NCBI GenBank assembly: GCA_025677815.1
Contig: JAIXMP010000018.1
Location: 682,001-746,000 of the forward strand
Reading direction: 5' to 3'
Source of the DNA: Phascolomyces articulosus
Taxonomy: Eukaryota > Mucoromycota > Mucoromycetes > Mucorales > Lichtheimiaceae
DNA: 64,000 nucleotides
In this document: positions 23,280 through 36,237 of the stretch, piece after piece
Layout: each line of letters starts with the position of its first letter
Numbering within the stretch: the stretch's first letter is position 1
The notes under the pieces: model-generated
Seen by the model: only the letters and a program-made list of their open reading frames with translations
The model's database searches: none
Told to the model about the DNA's origin: nothing
Position numbers and translations under genes: made by a program

Positions 23280-26200
23280 TAGCAGGCTTATCTGATTTTA
23301 TTCCGTGTTTGGATTTGTCTTGTGTTACACTTTGATATTCTGATTGAATTTTTTTGAGCTGGAATTTTTACAAGCGCATGAAAGGTGAGGGTGTTGTTGG
23401 CTACACAAGTCACCATCATGATCTGGTATTCTTTTCTTGTGGAAAAAAGTTTTCACCATCTTTTAATGCATCATCTTGAATTAAGATGGTGTCAGAAAAC
23501 CACGAATTATTCCAGTAGTCGTCTTTAAAACGAATCCATCCCACCCAACTTCCCCGCAATTTTTATCTATAAGCTTAATTATGATCTTATTTATATTTTA
23601 TCACGCCATTTTGTTTTCCGTTTTGTCTACGCCTTTTGGGATTTCTACTATTAATTTAAAGGATGTTAGTTAAATTAGCACATGTGTATTTAGACTTTCT
23701 CTTTCTTTCATTTTCCATTATTGGATGGGAAATTAAGATTTTGTTGTACAATAAGCCATGCTTTAAATAAAGTTTGTTGAGTAGGGCTTGCGAAAAGGGA
23801 AAGGGGGAAAGGCAGCCGGATTTAAAAGGACCGGCGGGTGGACTCGATTAGTATTCATTTGACATGGGATAATGTTTTCTTCATTTTTTACTAAAGGAAA
23901 TATATAGAGTTGAGGTTTTTGTCTTTTATTATATATTAAGATGAGTAATGCTGATATGAAGGGATTCAAATAATAGCTCCATACAGATAAAAAAAAAGTA
24001 TTGTTAAATAGACTCATAAAAACTTCTTGCTCAGCAGAGTTGATTGTTCAAATCTGCTGCTGATGATCGTACCAGGTCATTCCGACATACCGAACAACCA
24101 GCTTCTAAACTACAAATCATTATCAGTATTCAATGCTATGGCACTTGTTTAATTAACATGCAATTTGCTTAATAAAATTCCTTCTCAACAATTAATCATT
24201 TCCTATGGTTTTCCCTCCTGGATATCATTTCTAAGAGATTATACCAAATAGCATAAGTTCGATTGATCGACCCTGGTTCCGAGAAATCCTTATCGGATGG
24301 GATGAACGACCATGCGCCATGTTCGTCATTTTAACTCACATGACATTGAATGGTAAATAAACAGAATTGAATTTTGGTTCCAAATAGTTAATTATTAATA
24401 ATGATATTGGCTAACTCTGATTCTCATCAAGCTGGTTTTTTTTCTCGGGCACATTAACAATATCATGTAATAATTGGGAATCGATTAGGGTGATATATAA
24501 GATGTTTGTGAGAATCCGCAAAGTTCATTAGTAAGAAATAATTATTGGTTATGTAGTATTGTGTATAACTTTAATACCAATTGGTATCTCTATAAATATC
24601 ATGATGATATCACTCACTACTTGCCAGAATAACAGGTATAAGAACGAAGTTGATTTTTTTAATCCAAAATAGCAAGTATGATAATAATAATAATAATTCT
24701 ACATCGTAGAACAGTAATGATCTATTTGTATTCTACCAGTGAAGCTCTTCAATTAGGTTCGAATATGGTAAATCTTGATTCCTGCATCCAAATTATGATT
24801 ATAATCATATCCAATGTAAACTTTATGTATGAATGGCGTTTGTCTCGCTCTTGCATACGCCGAATTTGGCAAAACGATTTTTCATTGAATTAACACAATA
24901 TACTACAGATAAATTATGGCTGTGTTTTTTATTACCTATATTTATTATATGCATCTTCTTTACCTATTTATATTCTACTCCGTCCAGTCTACCATTGTTT
25001 GTCTATTCATCATTTATATAATGAGTCACTTTTTTTTGGATTATTAGTCTTCTAATTTATAATGTTAAATTATAAGATATTTATATTAACATCTGAATGG
25101 TTTAAAGAATAAAGTTCATCAAGGAGAAAGTTTCCGAATTCTCAATTTCTACCAATAGAATCATCATCTTTCTACTGTTGCCTATAAGTAGTCATGAATT
25201 TTGAAATTCTGGAGAGGTTGTAATATTATTCGTGGGAAAGCATCAATGATATATATTCGCGCGAGAAAAAGAAAGATCTGATAAGTAACCATGGAATGAT
25301 GAGACAACCTATAAGCAATGCATCCATCAGCTAATAATAACTTAATCTTCTCTCACGTTTTTACCCTGGTTTTTAGAACAGGCTTCTACTATTAAGGTAG
25401 TACGATCAACTAAAAGCGCTAATTATCATGAAATAAGATATAAACTTTATGACTTTTATGCATTTCGTTATGACTATATATTACAACATATTTATTTCTA
25501 TTGTTCAACAATATCCTTCTCCTATCTGCTAGTGGATAGTTATAATATTAATTCACACCAAATAATAAAATCATCGATCTGCATGACAATTGATCTCATG
25601 ATGAAGAATAGGTAAAAAAAAATATTGGTGAAACGTTTACGTAGTCATATACTTACACAAAGATTGAAGAAACCGGGACACACACGAACTCTTGTTTGTG
25701 TTGCACGTTTATTCCTGGTACAAGAACCTTATTTTTTTCTCTTTGTAAATTTCTATACTTGTTTAGATATAGATCATTGGAAAAGACGGCTTGGCTGACT
25801 GCATAGTAATCAATAATAAACATTGTATTTCTTTACTTTTTAATGATTTATTCAATGATATGATAATTATAATCATTCATTGTGAATTATGGCAAACTTG
25901 CTCATCAAATACTTACATTCTATATAATCGTAATATAATGAACTACTATACACACCATAAGCTTGGTTTCATCCTCATCCTCAAATCATATTAATTACGG
26001 CTTTAATCTTTTCGATGTATATGCCAATTGTTTAATAATATTATTTTTATATTATTGCTGCTTCAATACAACACGGCAACTCTATTTTACATACAATGGA
26101 ATATCTTTTATTTTATCACAATTACTATTGTTTTGACCATTTCATTATCATAATACATCGTTCTCATTTGAACCTTGCTCCAACCTTCTCTTTTCTATAT

Positions 26201-27910
26201 ATTTTTTCCAGCATTGCAGGATCTTCTTTACTGCTTTAATCATCAAACTCCGTTACTATTTCAATACCTTACTCAACATGCTAAAATATATAATAGCTTT
26301 TGGTTTATTACAATATCCCTATGAAACTCTACTAATTAACTCTCTAAAGTCTTACATCATAATTTCCTCCATGTCTATTATTTGTGATGCTGGAGATAAA
26401 ACAACTACTAAAGAACAAGGAAAATTTAATCTAATAAACATGGCTCTTGTATGATAAATTATGATTAAGCGTTATTGATAGTGCTGCTGACATGTAAGTT
26501 TTCGATAACATCTTTATTCGTTATGTTCTTAATATCGTTTCTTCTTCTTCTTCTTCTTCTCCATACTCACCCTTTATTTACTGGCTTGTAAACTTTCCAG
26601 AATACCTTGTATATGACCCAGGAAAGTACAAAGAGGTTGATTTTCAATCTCGTTTATATAATCCATTATTATCACCAATTTCGCCGATACAATGAAAAAG
26701 GTCTTACTTCGATAGCCAAACAAAAAAGAGGAATCATTTGCACAAATTAAGCCTGTTGACGCTATCGTTTCTACTGTTGTTCAATTAAAGTTTGGTTCTT
26801 TATTAATATATGGTGCAATGAAACCTGGCGATTCCAGTACAAAGAACTAACATTCCCTTCGCATTGACACAATCAAACTTGTTTTACTATCCAAAGATTC
26901 GTGGCAAAAAAATAAAATAAAAATAGATGACCAGTATTCTCCTTTCAAAGATACTTGTCAATAAAAAAAAATGACGACCAGTGATCTCTTTCCACGTCAT
27001 TTGTCTCAATCTTACAACCAAAACATTATTTGCTGTATACGTATAGAACCATATATTATACACAATGAATGGGACGGATAGATTATTATTAATAATAACC
27101 AGCAATCCTATTTGATAGATGCATATAAAAAATATGATTAAAATAAACTCGTCATAAAATTACAACCAGAGAGATTACTGGCTAGCCTTCTTAGCTGGAC
27201 ATACTGACGATGATGGATGATCCGTGTAAGGAAATGGATCAAGCACTTTTATGCAATAAACGGAAGATTTTTGTCCACCACTATTAAATGGACTTTATAA
27301 TGTCTTTTATAGCTCATAGGATTAAATGCTGAGAAAACAGGAAGAGTTAAAATCACAATTGATTATTGTATTAATATTTCGGGCGCCTCTATTTTGTATC
27401 TCTTGAACGAGTCCTTACCTTTAATATCTACAAGGAGAAATATTCGGAAAAAAGCCTCTGGATGTAAAGAACCGGTTACAAATAGTTATACTTTTCACTT
27501 ATAGGAATTGAAAAGGAAAGTCATACAGTTATTAATAGCGTGAGCATCGGCCATAAATAAGATCAGCAAAAATATACGTAGTAGCTACAAGGGTGCGGTG
27601 CAACAGCTTATTTTATTTCTTTCTGCTACTAAGGAAAAGGTGAGTGGATATTGTATTATGCCATCTATTCGTACAGATAGCTAAAGAAAACACGTGGTTG
27701 ATTTTTAGAATAATCCATCAGAATTTACAAGCGGGAACAGAATGTGGGGAGGGATTACAAGATCATTATTGTGGTATTATATTTAATAAACAATGTACTA
27801 TGCTATTACCATGTTATTACATCATTTGACTTTGTGAGGAAGACCATTTTACTTGAATGGCAAACAAAACAAAAAAAAAAAAGAAACATCAATCCTGTTA
27901 TACCTAGTAG
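23259..27910. other. Long gene-free AT-rich region
   Basis: No supported gene was found over 4.65 kb on either strand. It contains an imperfect inverted repeat (23449-23500), a short (CTT)n tract near 26537-26562 and many short ORFs without motifs. Some stretches (for example 26600-26900) have slightly more balanced composition and might be decayed coding DNA, but no family could be recognised. Confidence 0.55.
23449..23500. repeat. Imperfect inverted repeat downstream of the Apd1-like gene
   Basis: GTTTTCACCATCTT at 23449-23462 pairs with AAGATGGT (23483-23490) and GAAAAC (23495-23500), leaving a GTCA bulge. The hairpin lies about 190 bp past the stop codon. It could be a 3' UTR structure or a repeat remnant. 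Confidence 0.6.
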
Positions 27911-28516
27911 TTACTCGTCATCTGATAAATGTCGTTTATCCATAGAACGTAAAAGGGATAATTTTGTTTTTACAAGCTGGAGATCCATTTCTGCATTGTA
28001 AATATTTTGTAGAAGTATTTTTTCGACACTTGCAGAAAACACATTGACTTTTGAATTTTTTAACATGGTACGGATTTGATGACGACGACGATCAGCTCTT
28101 GCTTTTATTACATCCTCGGTATCTTCACCTGTTTGATTGTTTGGGTCCATCATTTGCACTCTTTTTTTTAGCTCATTACGAAGCTCTTTACGATAAATTT
28201 TCAGGAAATGGAGGCGATCAGCAACCATGCCAGTGAATTGATATTTTTCTGATATGTAGAACATGAGAGCTGCCGTTGACCAATGATAGACATTCGTGCT
28301 ATGAAAGTATTTGATGATCAAAGCTTGAACTTCAACCTCTGTATTTATATATAGCGTAGAATAAATATAAGAAAAATTATTATTGCTAAAGAGAGGATAA
28401 TATATACAAAAATGAGGAAGATCATGCTCCATATTACATGTTTTACGAGATTATTATTACAACATACCGTGTTCAATAAAAAGTTTTGGAATATTTCCTG
28501 GGTGGTTGTCCGTCAT
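27911..28516 (-). CDS. Small orphan protein, two exons
   Basis: Exons 28516-28468 and 28338-27911 join in frame through a good GTATGT donor and TACAG acceptor, giving 158 aa from ATG at 28516. The protein starts MTDNHPGNIPKLFIEHE. A helical stretch with several aromatic residues follows, then a strongly basic segment (ARADRRRHQIRTMLKNSK) and a Leu-rich C-terminal helix. There is no signal peptide, membrane span or known motif. It sits alone between two gene-poor stretches. Codon use and the clean junction favour a real gene, but it could be lineage-restricted or derived from a mobile element. Confidence 0.55.
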
Positions 28517-28994
28517 ATCAGCGAAATAAAAAAAAAAACAGAATTTTGGATCAAAATTCAAAGAGAATGAATGAAAGAAAAGGAATTGACGACTTGACTT
28601 TTTTCATTAATATATCCTACCAATAGCCAATCAATTTTAAGAGTCATTGTTTTATCAATCATGAAGGAAACAGGAAATAATTCATTGACACCAGTCACTG
28701 TATAAGTCAGCTGATGATGTTGACGGAGTCAACCACTGCTATACATCCATCATTGTACTATTAAAACTGGATGAAGAAGTCGGGAAAACTTATAATAGGT
28801 TAATATCATCATGGGATCTTATGTTTCACGACCCACAAGAATACATTTTTGATGGTGTGCGAGCACTTTAATAAATTTCTGTTTTTCTTGCTTAATGATA
28901 GTTTTCTGTCTCTTCTCTGGGTCCATTTTTGTATACATAAAATATTTTTAGTATTATTATATATGTAGTGTGAAACGTAAAATAGACGAAATGC

Positions 28995-29025
<31 letters not shown>

Positions 29026-29204
29026 GCTATATACACAATTGGTATTCGATAGTATTAAATTGTCTCGTAAAAAAATAAATAAATGAGTAAAAGGAAAATA
29101 TGAAATAGAAGTAAAGAGAAGAGAAGAAGAAAAAGAATAAGAAAAATGAATTATTAGGAGAAAAACAAAAAATTGAATGTGAGGGAAAGTTTTTTGTTTA
29201 TAAT
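28517..29204. other. Intergenic region
   Basis: It contains the upstream region of the small orphan gene and, near 28998-29025, a (TTA)n microsatellite, plus the 3' flank of the dioxygenase gene. No coding sequence is supported. Confidence 0.55.
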
Positions 29205-30441
29205 TTACTCGGCTTCCAAAGGGACAGTGCGTTTGGCAGAATAACCATAGTCATAATCAGCCTTATTGAATGGAATATCCCAACCAACTTCTTCACGATC
29301 AACAGTAAGCCATAAACGGAGCAAGTGACGAGCGGCTTCAGGTTTATCAGTGTAAGCAGTACGAGCGTGCATGATTTGGTAGTTTTGAACGAATTGAATA
29401 TCACCGACTTCAAGTTGCATATTCAAAGCTTCACGTTGGCAAAGATCTTCAATAAAGCGCATAGCCTCAAAGCGTTCTTCACCAATAGTTACTTCAGGGA
29501 ATCGAGTCATGGTTTCAAAAAAGTGAGGGCCCCAAAAAGTGTATAAACGATCCTTGTAATAAGTAACGGGAGCAGCAGCAATATATGGAGGTTCTTCAGG
29601 AGCGTGTTCACCCTTTCTATCCCAAAGCCAAGGCTCCTTAATCAATTCGACAATATCAGGACGAAGTTCTTGGAGACGATTGTAAAGAGTATGAGAGGAG
29701 ATGACAGAGCTCAAACCACCCTCATAGCCAGTGTTCAAGGCAAGAAGACCAACGACATCAGTACCATCAACATGGAAAGGTTGAGCTTTGCGGGTGGTGT
29801 AGATACGGGTAGTGGGTTCTTCGGCATCATAAAGACTCTTGGTAGCAGAGCCGAGGGAAAGATCCTTAACGTGACCCAAGATATGGCCCTTGCCGTTTTG
29901 AGGTTTGGTTTTGCCCATGTAAGCACCAATACCCAAGAAAATGGCAGCTTGTTCCTTGCGTTCGTATTTCAAGATATCGAGACCACGGATAAGGCTGAAA
30001 CCATAACCATGGAACAAACCTTGGACTTGGTCCTTGATCACCTTTTCAAAGGTAGTCAAAGGGAAATTTTCCTTAGTAATTTCGGTCTATTATAATTATA
30101 ATTATATAATTAATAATCATTAATATGAGAACTGAATTTTTTAAATAATAATCAGTTAAAGATAATAATAAAGAATAGAATAAATAATTTACCAAAGAAA
30201 GGTTTAAAGATAAAAAGTGCTTCAAACCAGCCTCGATGTCAGCAATATCTTCAGGTGTAAGGTAGTAAATCCACTTTTCGGGTGTCTTTTCGAGTTCCTT
30301 GCCATCCCAAACAGAGGGGCCTTCAATCTTGTCAGGGAATTCAGCCTTGATGAAGTTGGTTTTGTCAAGAGAAAAGCCTCTCCAAGTAGCCTTGGGCTTG
30401 TCAGTGGAAGGAGTAGTTTGTTGAGCAGTAGCAGCAGACAT
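29205..30441 (-). CDS. TauD/TfdA-family Fe(II)/2-oxoglutarate dioxygenase
   Basis: Non-haem iron dioxygenase that couples 2-oxoglutarate decarboxylation to substrate oxidation; in this family substrates include taurine and other sulfonates or related small acids. Exons 30441-30193 and 30086-29205 join in frame to 376 aa. The metal triad is visible: His188 and Asp190 in QPFHVDGTD, and the distal His323 in QIMHARTAY. The 2-oxoglutarate-binding Arg lies in RHLLRLWL (about 336-340). The N-terminus (SAATAQQTTPSTDKP) is low-complexity with no clear targeting signal. The codon bias of both exons suggests good expression. The actual substrate cannot be inferred from sequence alone. Confidence 0.9.
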
Positions 30442-33400
30442 TGTTTTTTTTTGGTTTGTTGTTATAAAAAGAAAAAGAAAAGAGATCCTTTTATAAGTGA
30501 GAGATTGTTGTGTGATGAGATAATAATTCGGATGGGATTCACTCATGTGGTCCTATATATATATACTTGTAAACTTTTTTGATGTTGTAATTATCCATGA
30601 TTATGGATAGTAGTAGTAATAACATAATGGTAACGAATTGCCACCAGAATGGTGATGGTTGCGTGATCGTTGTGCAATATTTCTACCATGGCGCAATCCC
30701 AAGAGTTGATGAGGTGAAACCAAAAAGAAATATGCCCACGTCTGAATTTTAAAAATTTGGAAACCTTTTTTTTTTTTTTTTGTCTAGTCAATTCGTCTTA
30801 TTCAACGTCTTATCGCGTCATTCAATGCGCAATGATTAACTTTCTGTGTATAGGCCATTAAGACTGATTATTGTTATCTCCGTAATTGCGGAGGGGAGAT
30901 GTTGGTAATGATAATAGAAAAAAGCCTGCTACTATTGTTTAATCAATAATAAAAAAGGAAAAACGAACACTTCTTTAATCATCTGTTCCTGATTTTTGTT
31001 GGACTCCGTCTCTTATTAAATGGACTGCAATTGTTCCTATTTGCGCGCGGTAGTAATTCGATTCGTCCCCACATCTTTTTTATCTGCTTATACTTCCCCA
31101 CCTCAGATAATCAACTAAAATAGGCATAAGATCATTTTTTTCTGATGGCGACGTCTTTCGCAATGATGGCGATTTTCTCTTATTTTTTTACTATTAAGAG
31201 AATGATTCTTTCTTTCTGTCTTTGCCTATTTTGGGTAAAATACGATCTTTCCGCTCTCATCGCGATATGCTGATATTGGATCATATTAGATTGCATTAAT
31301 AATCTCCATTCGTTAAAAAAAATAAGAAACCTAAATGTAGTAACATATGGCATACCTTTGGACGTGATCTTTACTACTATTATTTGCCTCATAGATAAGC
31401 TGATCTAATGGGGTGTTATCTGACCCTAAATGTCTAAATCATTATCATTTTTAGTATGTAATCTATGTAATTGGTTGCCTGTTGTGAGACCCTATTCTTT
31501 TGTTCAGTAACAAAAACCATTATGTTGTTGTTCAGGACAGAATAGAAAAAATAAATATTTATTTTTATGGTATCTTCATAAACTATAATTTAAGTTATGC
31601 TATATCTGCACTCTTGAATGAATAAGAAAAAAGACTCTGCTAGCAGTAAGTATGTTAAATAATAATAACAATCTCTACATCGATTTTACTTATCGGCTAA
31701 TAGATTCAACGATACTTGCGTCATTCATGGCCTTATTTTTGTTATTATATGTGATTGGCCAAAAATGAACGGTGCCCGGACCATGATACATTATTTTGTT
31801 TTTTGAGAAAAAAAGAAGATGGTAAACCAGATTCTAAGCATCTCACTCTTCGTGTTACGTCAAATCTTCTAATTCCCCACCCCCCCCTTTTTTTTTGCAA
31901 GAAGGTTATAATGCACAAGCATTGTGTTATGTGAATACTAGCATTATTATTAAACAATTGGACTGCTTCTTAATTTACTGGTTTCGATCCAAATTGTGTG
32001 AACCTTTTCCCGGATGTATAGAAGAAAAAAAAAGTGTATTGAATTTTTCACATAATGTTTATTCTATATACCTAGAACAGTATCCATAATCTTGGGAAAT
32101 GATAATTCATTAGAATAATAAGAAGAAATTCATTGATCATCGTCATCAAGGGAAAATAAACTCAAACGGATGGATGGGCGACAAAGAACTTTAATCCATG
32201 AATTTCGACAGAACAAAGAGTAATAATGTGACTTTAAGGGAACGACCTTGGAAATATAATATATGACTAAAAATAATTATTTATCCTTTTTAATTATTAG
32301 TTGTTATACATGCTACACGCAATCTTATGCGTCCAAAAAGAAGTAGTGTGCTGCTTTTGACGCCAAAAGTGCCACATATCATATGACCATGTTTTATGCA
32401 TAAAATTCATGTAACCTCATCGAAGAGTGAGTTATGCATAAACAACTTAACTTCTTTTTTTTTCTCATCTTCTTATCGTGTTTCATATATAGCCAAAAAA
32501 ATTTAGAAGAGAAGAGTAATCTCATTCTAAAATAATAAGAATCGCATATGTTTACAAAAGAATAAGGCGTTCTGGAACCAATGATTATGATTATGATGAT
32601 GATGTTAGTATTTTGTAATAAAAGCGTCATTTTTATTATTGCAAGAAAAGAAAAACAAGTACACCATAACATTGTTATCAAGCAGCTTAATGGCATGCTG
32701 CGACAAAACAATTTATTTCCACTCTTTGTTCATGATCAAACCACGTAAAAAAAGATACATTTCGCTGGAACAGGGAGGAAATACTATATAGCAAATTGGA
32801 AAAAAAAAGAAAACGGAAAGACAATGTATATAGCAAAAAAGAAAAAAAAAGAAGAAACCACATAGTGTTGCATATATACAAAGTGGATTGGGTAGATGAT
32901 GGAATCTCAAAAGAAAACAACAGACAATCACTTGATGTTTCTTTTTTTTTGTTAAGTGTGTTAACTAGAATGAATAAACATGGGGGATGAGAATGGGATA
33001 TCACAATGAAACTATCAATGCAAAGGAGATGAGAGAGAAAAATGGAGAAATGGTGTGTGAATGGAGAAGCTGGGCAAAAGAAGTTTTGAACTAAATACTT
33101 CTAATTCTTTGCTTGGGTGAACTTGGACAAGCAGCTTGCTAATGATAATGATGATGGTATGACGGAGAAGAAACACGACAGGAAGAAAGTTTTCATCCAT
33201 ATAGATCAAATCACGGTCAAAGATCCTAACCGGTGGGTATCTTTACTTCATGGTATCAAGAAACGGAAGCGAAAACAATTCCAATGAGGAGGGCAAATGA
33301 GGAGGACACAGGAATATATAAAAAAAAAGAAAAAAAAAAAGGAAAGAAAAAAAAAGAGACAAATAGAGAGTAAACGACTGATGGCCAATTCATCCAAAAG

Positions 33401-34425
33401 GTGATCACAACGGTTTTGACACCATTATGCGATGGAGAACGACGTACCAGAGATAGGAACGGAGAGGACTACAAAATGAGAAATTATAATAGGTTTTTGT
33501 TTTGTTTTTTGTTTTGTTTTTGTGATATATTATATTATATATATATTGTTTTTTTGTGTGTGTGTGTGCGTTTTTTTGGGAACAAAATGAAATATGGAAA
33601 AATATCCAAACGTGATAGTAAAGAAGAAGAAAAAAAGAGACGGAAGCAGTACAAAAAGGGCCAAATGGAAAACTAATGAAAACGAGTGTCGAATGTTGAC
33701 ATTTTTTTTTCGTGATTATATAAACAGAAGAAAAATAATAGAGAAAACAAGATATATAAAAAGAATCCTTGAAAGAAAAAGAAAAAAAAAAGATACACTG
33801 GATTCAAAACTAAAGAATAACCAGCGGGTGGGGGAAGATTACAACTGAAAGAACCACAACGACTTCATACTTAGTGAAAGTACTACCTATTTATATAAGA
33901 ATAAATTCAATAAGTCTGGTGACAACAACAACACCCACTTAACCATCTGTTACCGGTATACTATTAACAACTAACTAAGTACTAATTGGGGATTCCCTCG
34001 CGGACCTATTGGCCGATCCAAAAAGATAAAGTCATCTGTTAGCTTCCATTTTTTTCTTAATTCCAAAATATTTGTTCATGACCGGCATTACATGTTTATA
34101 AACTTGTAATGTATACATTTTTATATCATTGTAGCAAATTCGTGGGAATGAGTCGCGTGGTGCCATGCAGCCCATGTGTATACCTATTTATCCTGAACCC
34201 GCGGAAGAATATCTATCTAAAAACAATGACGATATGGATGATAATGTAGCAATCAAAGAACCACCATTACATTATTATTGAGTTATACATCAAGTTGAAG
34301 AGAAATGATCAATTATTGCTGTAGGAAACTAAGGCGTTACAAGAAATTTTTACATCCCGGCTCAAATTAAAGGATATGTGATAGATATTTGCACCGCTAA
34401 ATAATCTCTCCTCCCAACTCCTGTC
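30442..34425. other. Long gene-free region with one coding-like remnant
   Basis: Apart from a possible exon remnant at 34135-34281, no gene is supported. The stretch 32700-33850 is dominated by poly-A/poly-G purine runs on the plus strand, and the ORFs there are low-complexity Lys/Arg/Glu or Phe/Leu/Ser shadows. A small CTCCG/CGGAG hairpin lies near 30880-30895. Confidence 0.55.
34135..34281 (+). pseudogene. Possible terminal-exon remnant
   Basis: After an acceptor-like CATTGTAG, a 48-codon open frame with more GC than its surroundings runs to TGA at 34279. It reads as GNESRGAMQPMCIPIYPEPA and then an Asp/Asn-rich tail ending in PPLHYY. No upstream exon could be found, and the uL30 gene starts 144 bp later. 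It may be the stranded last exon of a lost gene. The family is not recognised. Confidence 0.3.
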
Positions 34426-35284
34426 ATGACAGATAATGTCACTAACAACAACAATAAACCGAGATATTCTGTTTCAACAACTCAGGAAATATTTGTTCCA
34501 GAAACATTCTTAAAAAAACAGAAAGCTCATGAAAAGCATGAAGCTGCTCAGGCAGAATTCAAGGCTGCTAAACAAAAGGTATATATCATTGTAGAAAAAA
34601 AAAGATTATGTAAATGTCTTTCCAACATTGTTAATATATATTTCATTTAAAAATTAGGAAAAAGTCATTCATCGAAACCTTATTGTGAAAAAAGCCGAAA
34701 ATTATGTACGAGAGTATCGACAACGAGAACGAGATGAAATTCGATTACGACGACAAGCCAAAAGTTCAGGCAATGTTTACATTCCAGCTGAACCCAAGTT
34801 ACTCTTTGTTGTACGGATACGAGGTATCAATGATGTTCATCCAAAAGTGAGCAAGATTCTACAATTGTTTCGACTTGTTCATTTGAACAATGGTGTATTT
34901 GTACGGTTGAACAAAGCAACAGCAAATATGTTAAAGGTGATTGAACCGTATGTAACATTTGGTCCGCCCAACTTGAAAACTGTTCGAACGTTAATATATA
35001 AGCGTGGGTTTGTCAATGTCGATGGTCAACGTATACCGATTACTGATAATGATGTGATACAAAAGAATCTTGGTAAACTGGATGTGGTATGTGTTGAGGA
35101 TATTATCCACGAAATTTATACTGTTGGCGAACATTTTAAACAAGTCAATAGGTTCTTATGGCCATTCAAATTGAATAATCCAACGGGAGCTTGGAGTAAA
35201 AGAAAGTTCAAGCATTATGTAGAAGGTGGAGATGTAGGCGATCGTGAAGCAGATATCAATCGACTGGTACAATCCATGGTGTAA
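34426..35284 (+). CDS. RPL7: 60S ribosomal protein L7 (uL30)
   Basis: Structural protein of the large cytosolic ribosomal subunit. Exons 34426-34578 and 34658-35284 join in frame to 259 aa, slightly longer than the usual 240-250. The basic N-terminal helix (RLRRQAK) precedes the uL30 fold, starting at PKLLFVVRIRGINDVHPK, then VFVRLNKATANMLKVIEPYV, TLIYKRGFVNVDGQRIPITD and EHFKQVNRFLWPFKLNNP. The single 79-bp intron is near the 5' end, as is common for ribosomal protein genes. The N-terminal extension MTDNVTNNNNKPRYSVS is Asn-rich and unusual. The intron is too short for a snoRNA and shows no C/D boxes. Confidence 0.97.
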
Positions 35285-35625
35285 AAAGTAATTTATGTAT
35301 TATCTTCATCCTTCCGTTGTAAATAGTTTTTTCTTTTTCCTTTTGTCGCTTGTTTATTACCATATTCATCGTTAGCATCATCATACGCATCCTTTTGTTT
35401 CATATATTTTTTTCCTTTATTAAAAAATAAATCTATGGTACTGATTTGATGATCAGTATCAAAATGGGTTGAATTTTTACTAGTTGTATTTGTGGAACGG
35501 TTCGATTTTATGCTTCAAACTCTATTTGATTATGAAAATCTAGCAAATGAGTCAATGTGACAAGTTATCGTTAAATATTCCTTTGAAAATGGTAGAGCTT
35601 TCCTCTCATCATTCTTCTTTTTCTA

Positions 35626-36199
35626 ATGAGCAACACTATCGAACGTTACCAAAATTTGCAGATTCATCGTGCAAAAACTTTAGAAGATAAGAAGAAATGT
35701 GAAAGTGTTCGAATAAAAGTCTTTGTGGAAGAATTGGGTTATCCACGAGAACTACGGGGTCTTGAGTATGTGAATTTGTAATCATAATAATAAATAGAAT
35801 TCAAAGAAACCAACGTTTTCTAACTTTTTTTTTAAAAAAAATATAAATAGTTCGCGCGATGCAACAGCCATTATTTTGTTAGCTACAGTAGATGATATCA
35901 AAGATGGTGTAAAAAATACTCCAATAGGAACAATACGAATGGTGCCATCCAAGGATGATAATCACTCTGGTACACTTAGTCGGCTAGCAGTTCTCTCACA
36001 AGTACGAGGAAAGGGAATTGGTGGAAAACTTATTCATGCTCTTGAAGTAGCAGCAAAAGAGGAAGGACGAAAAGCAATCATGCTGGAATGTCAAGCGCAC
36101 AAACGCGGTTATTATGAAACAATGGGTTTTGTTTTAGAAGATGATACAATCCATATGCGTGTTGGTGCCCCCCATCAACAATTGTGGAAAAGAGTATAA
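35626..36199 (+). CDS. GNAT-family N-acetyltransferase
   Basis: Acetyl-CoA-dependent acetyltransferase fold. Exons 35626-35765 and 35851-36199 join in frame to 162 aa. Signature motif A is LSRLAVLSQVRGKGIGGKLI (acetyl-CoA binding RGKGIG), followed by the motif B segment IMLECQAHKRGYYETMGFVL. Size and order match small ElaA-like or yeast-type GNAT enzymes. The second exon follows an A-rich acceptor region ending in AAATAG. The substrate is unknown. It lies just upstream of the F-box pseudogene, with only 38 bp between its stop and that frame. Confidence 0.9.
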
Positions 36200-36237
36200 A
36201 TTGATTTGTATTACTATGAACAATAAACTTTTACTCC

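Noticed and set aside
26600..26900. Possible decayed mariner/Tc1 transposase
   Set aside because: One short stretch (GSLLIYGAMKPGDSS) is faintly suggestive, but no catalytic motifs, terminal repeats or frame continuity were found.
32394..33209. Several overlapping minus-strand frames rich in Phe/Leu/Ser
   Set aside because: They mirror purine runs on the plus strand and have no conserved motif or plausible junctions.
33401..33848. Lys/Arg/Glu-rich plus-strand frames
   Set aside because: Low-complexity A/G runs; no codon structure or domain.
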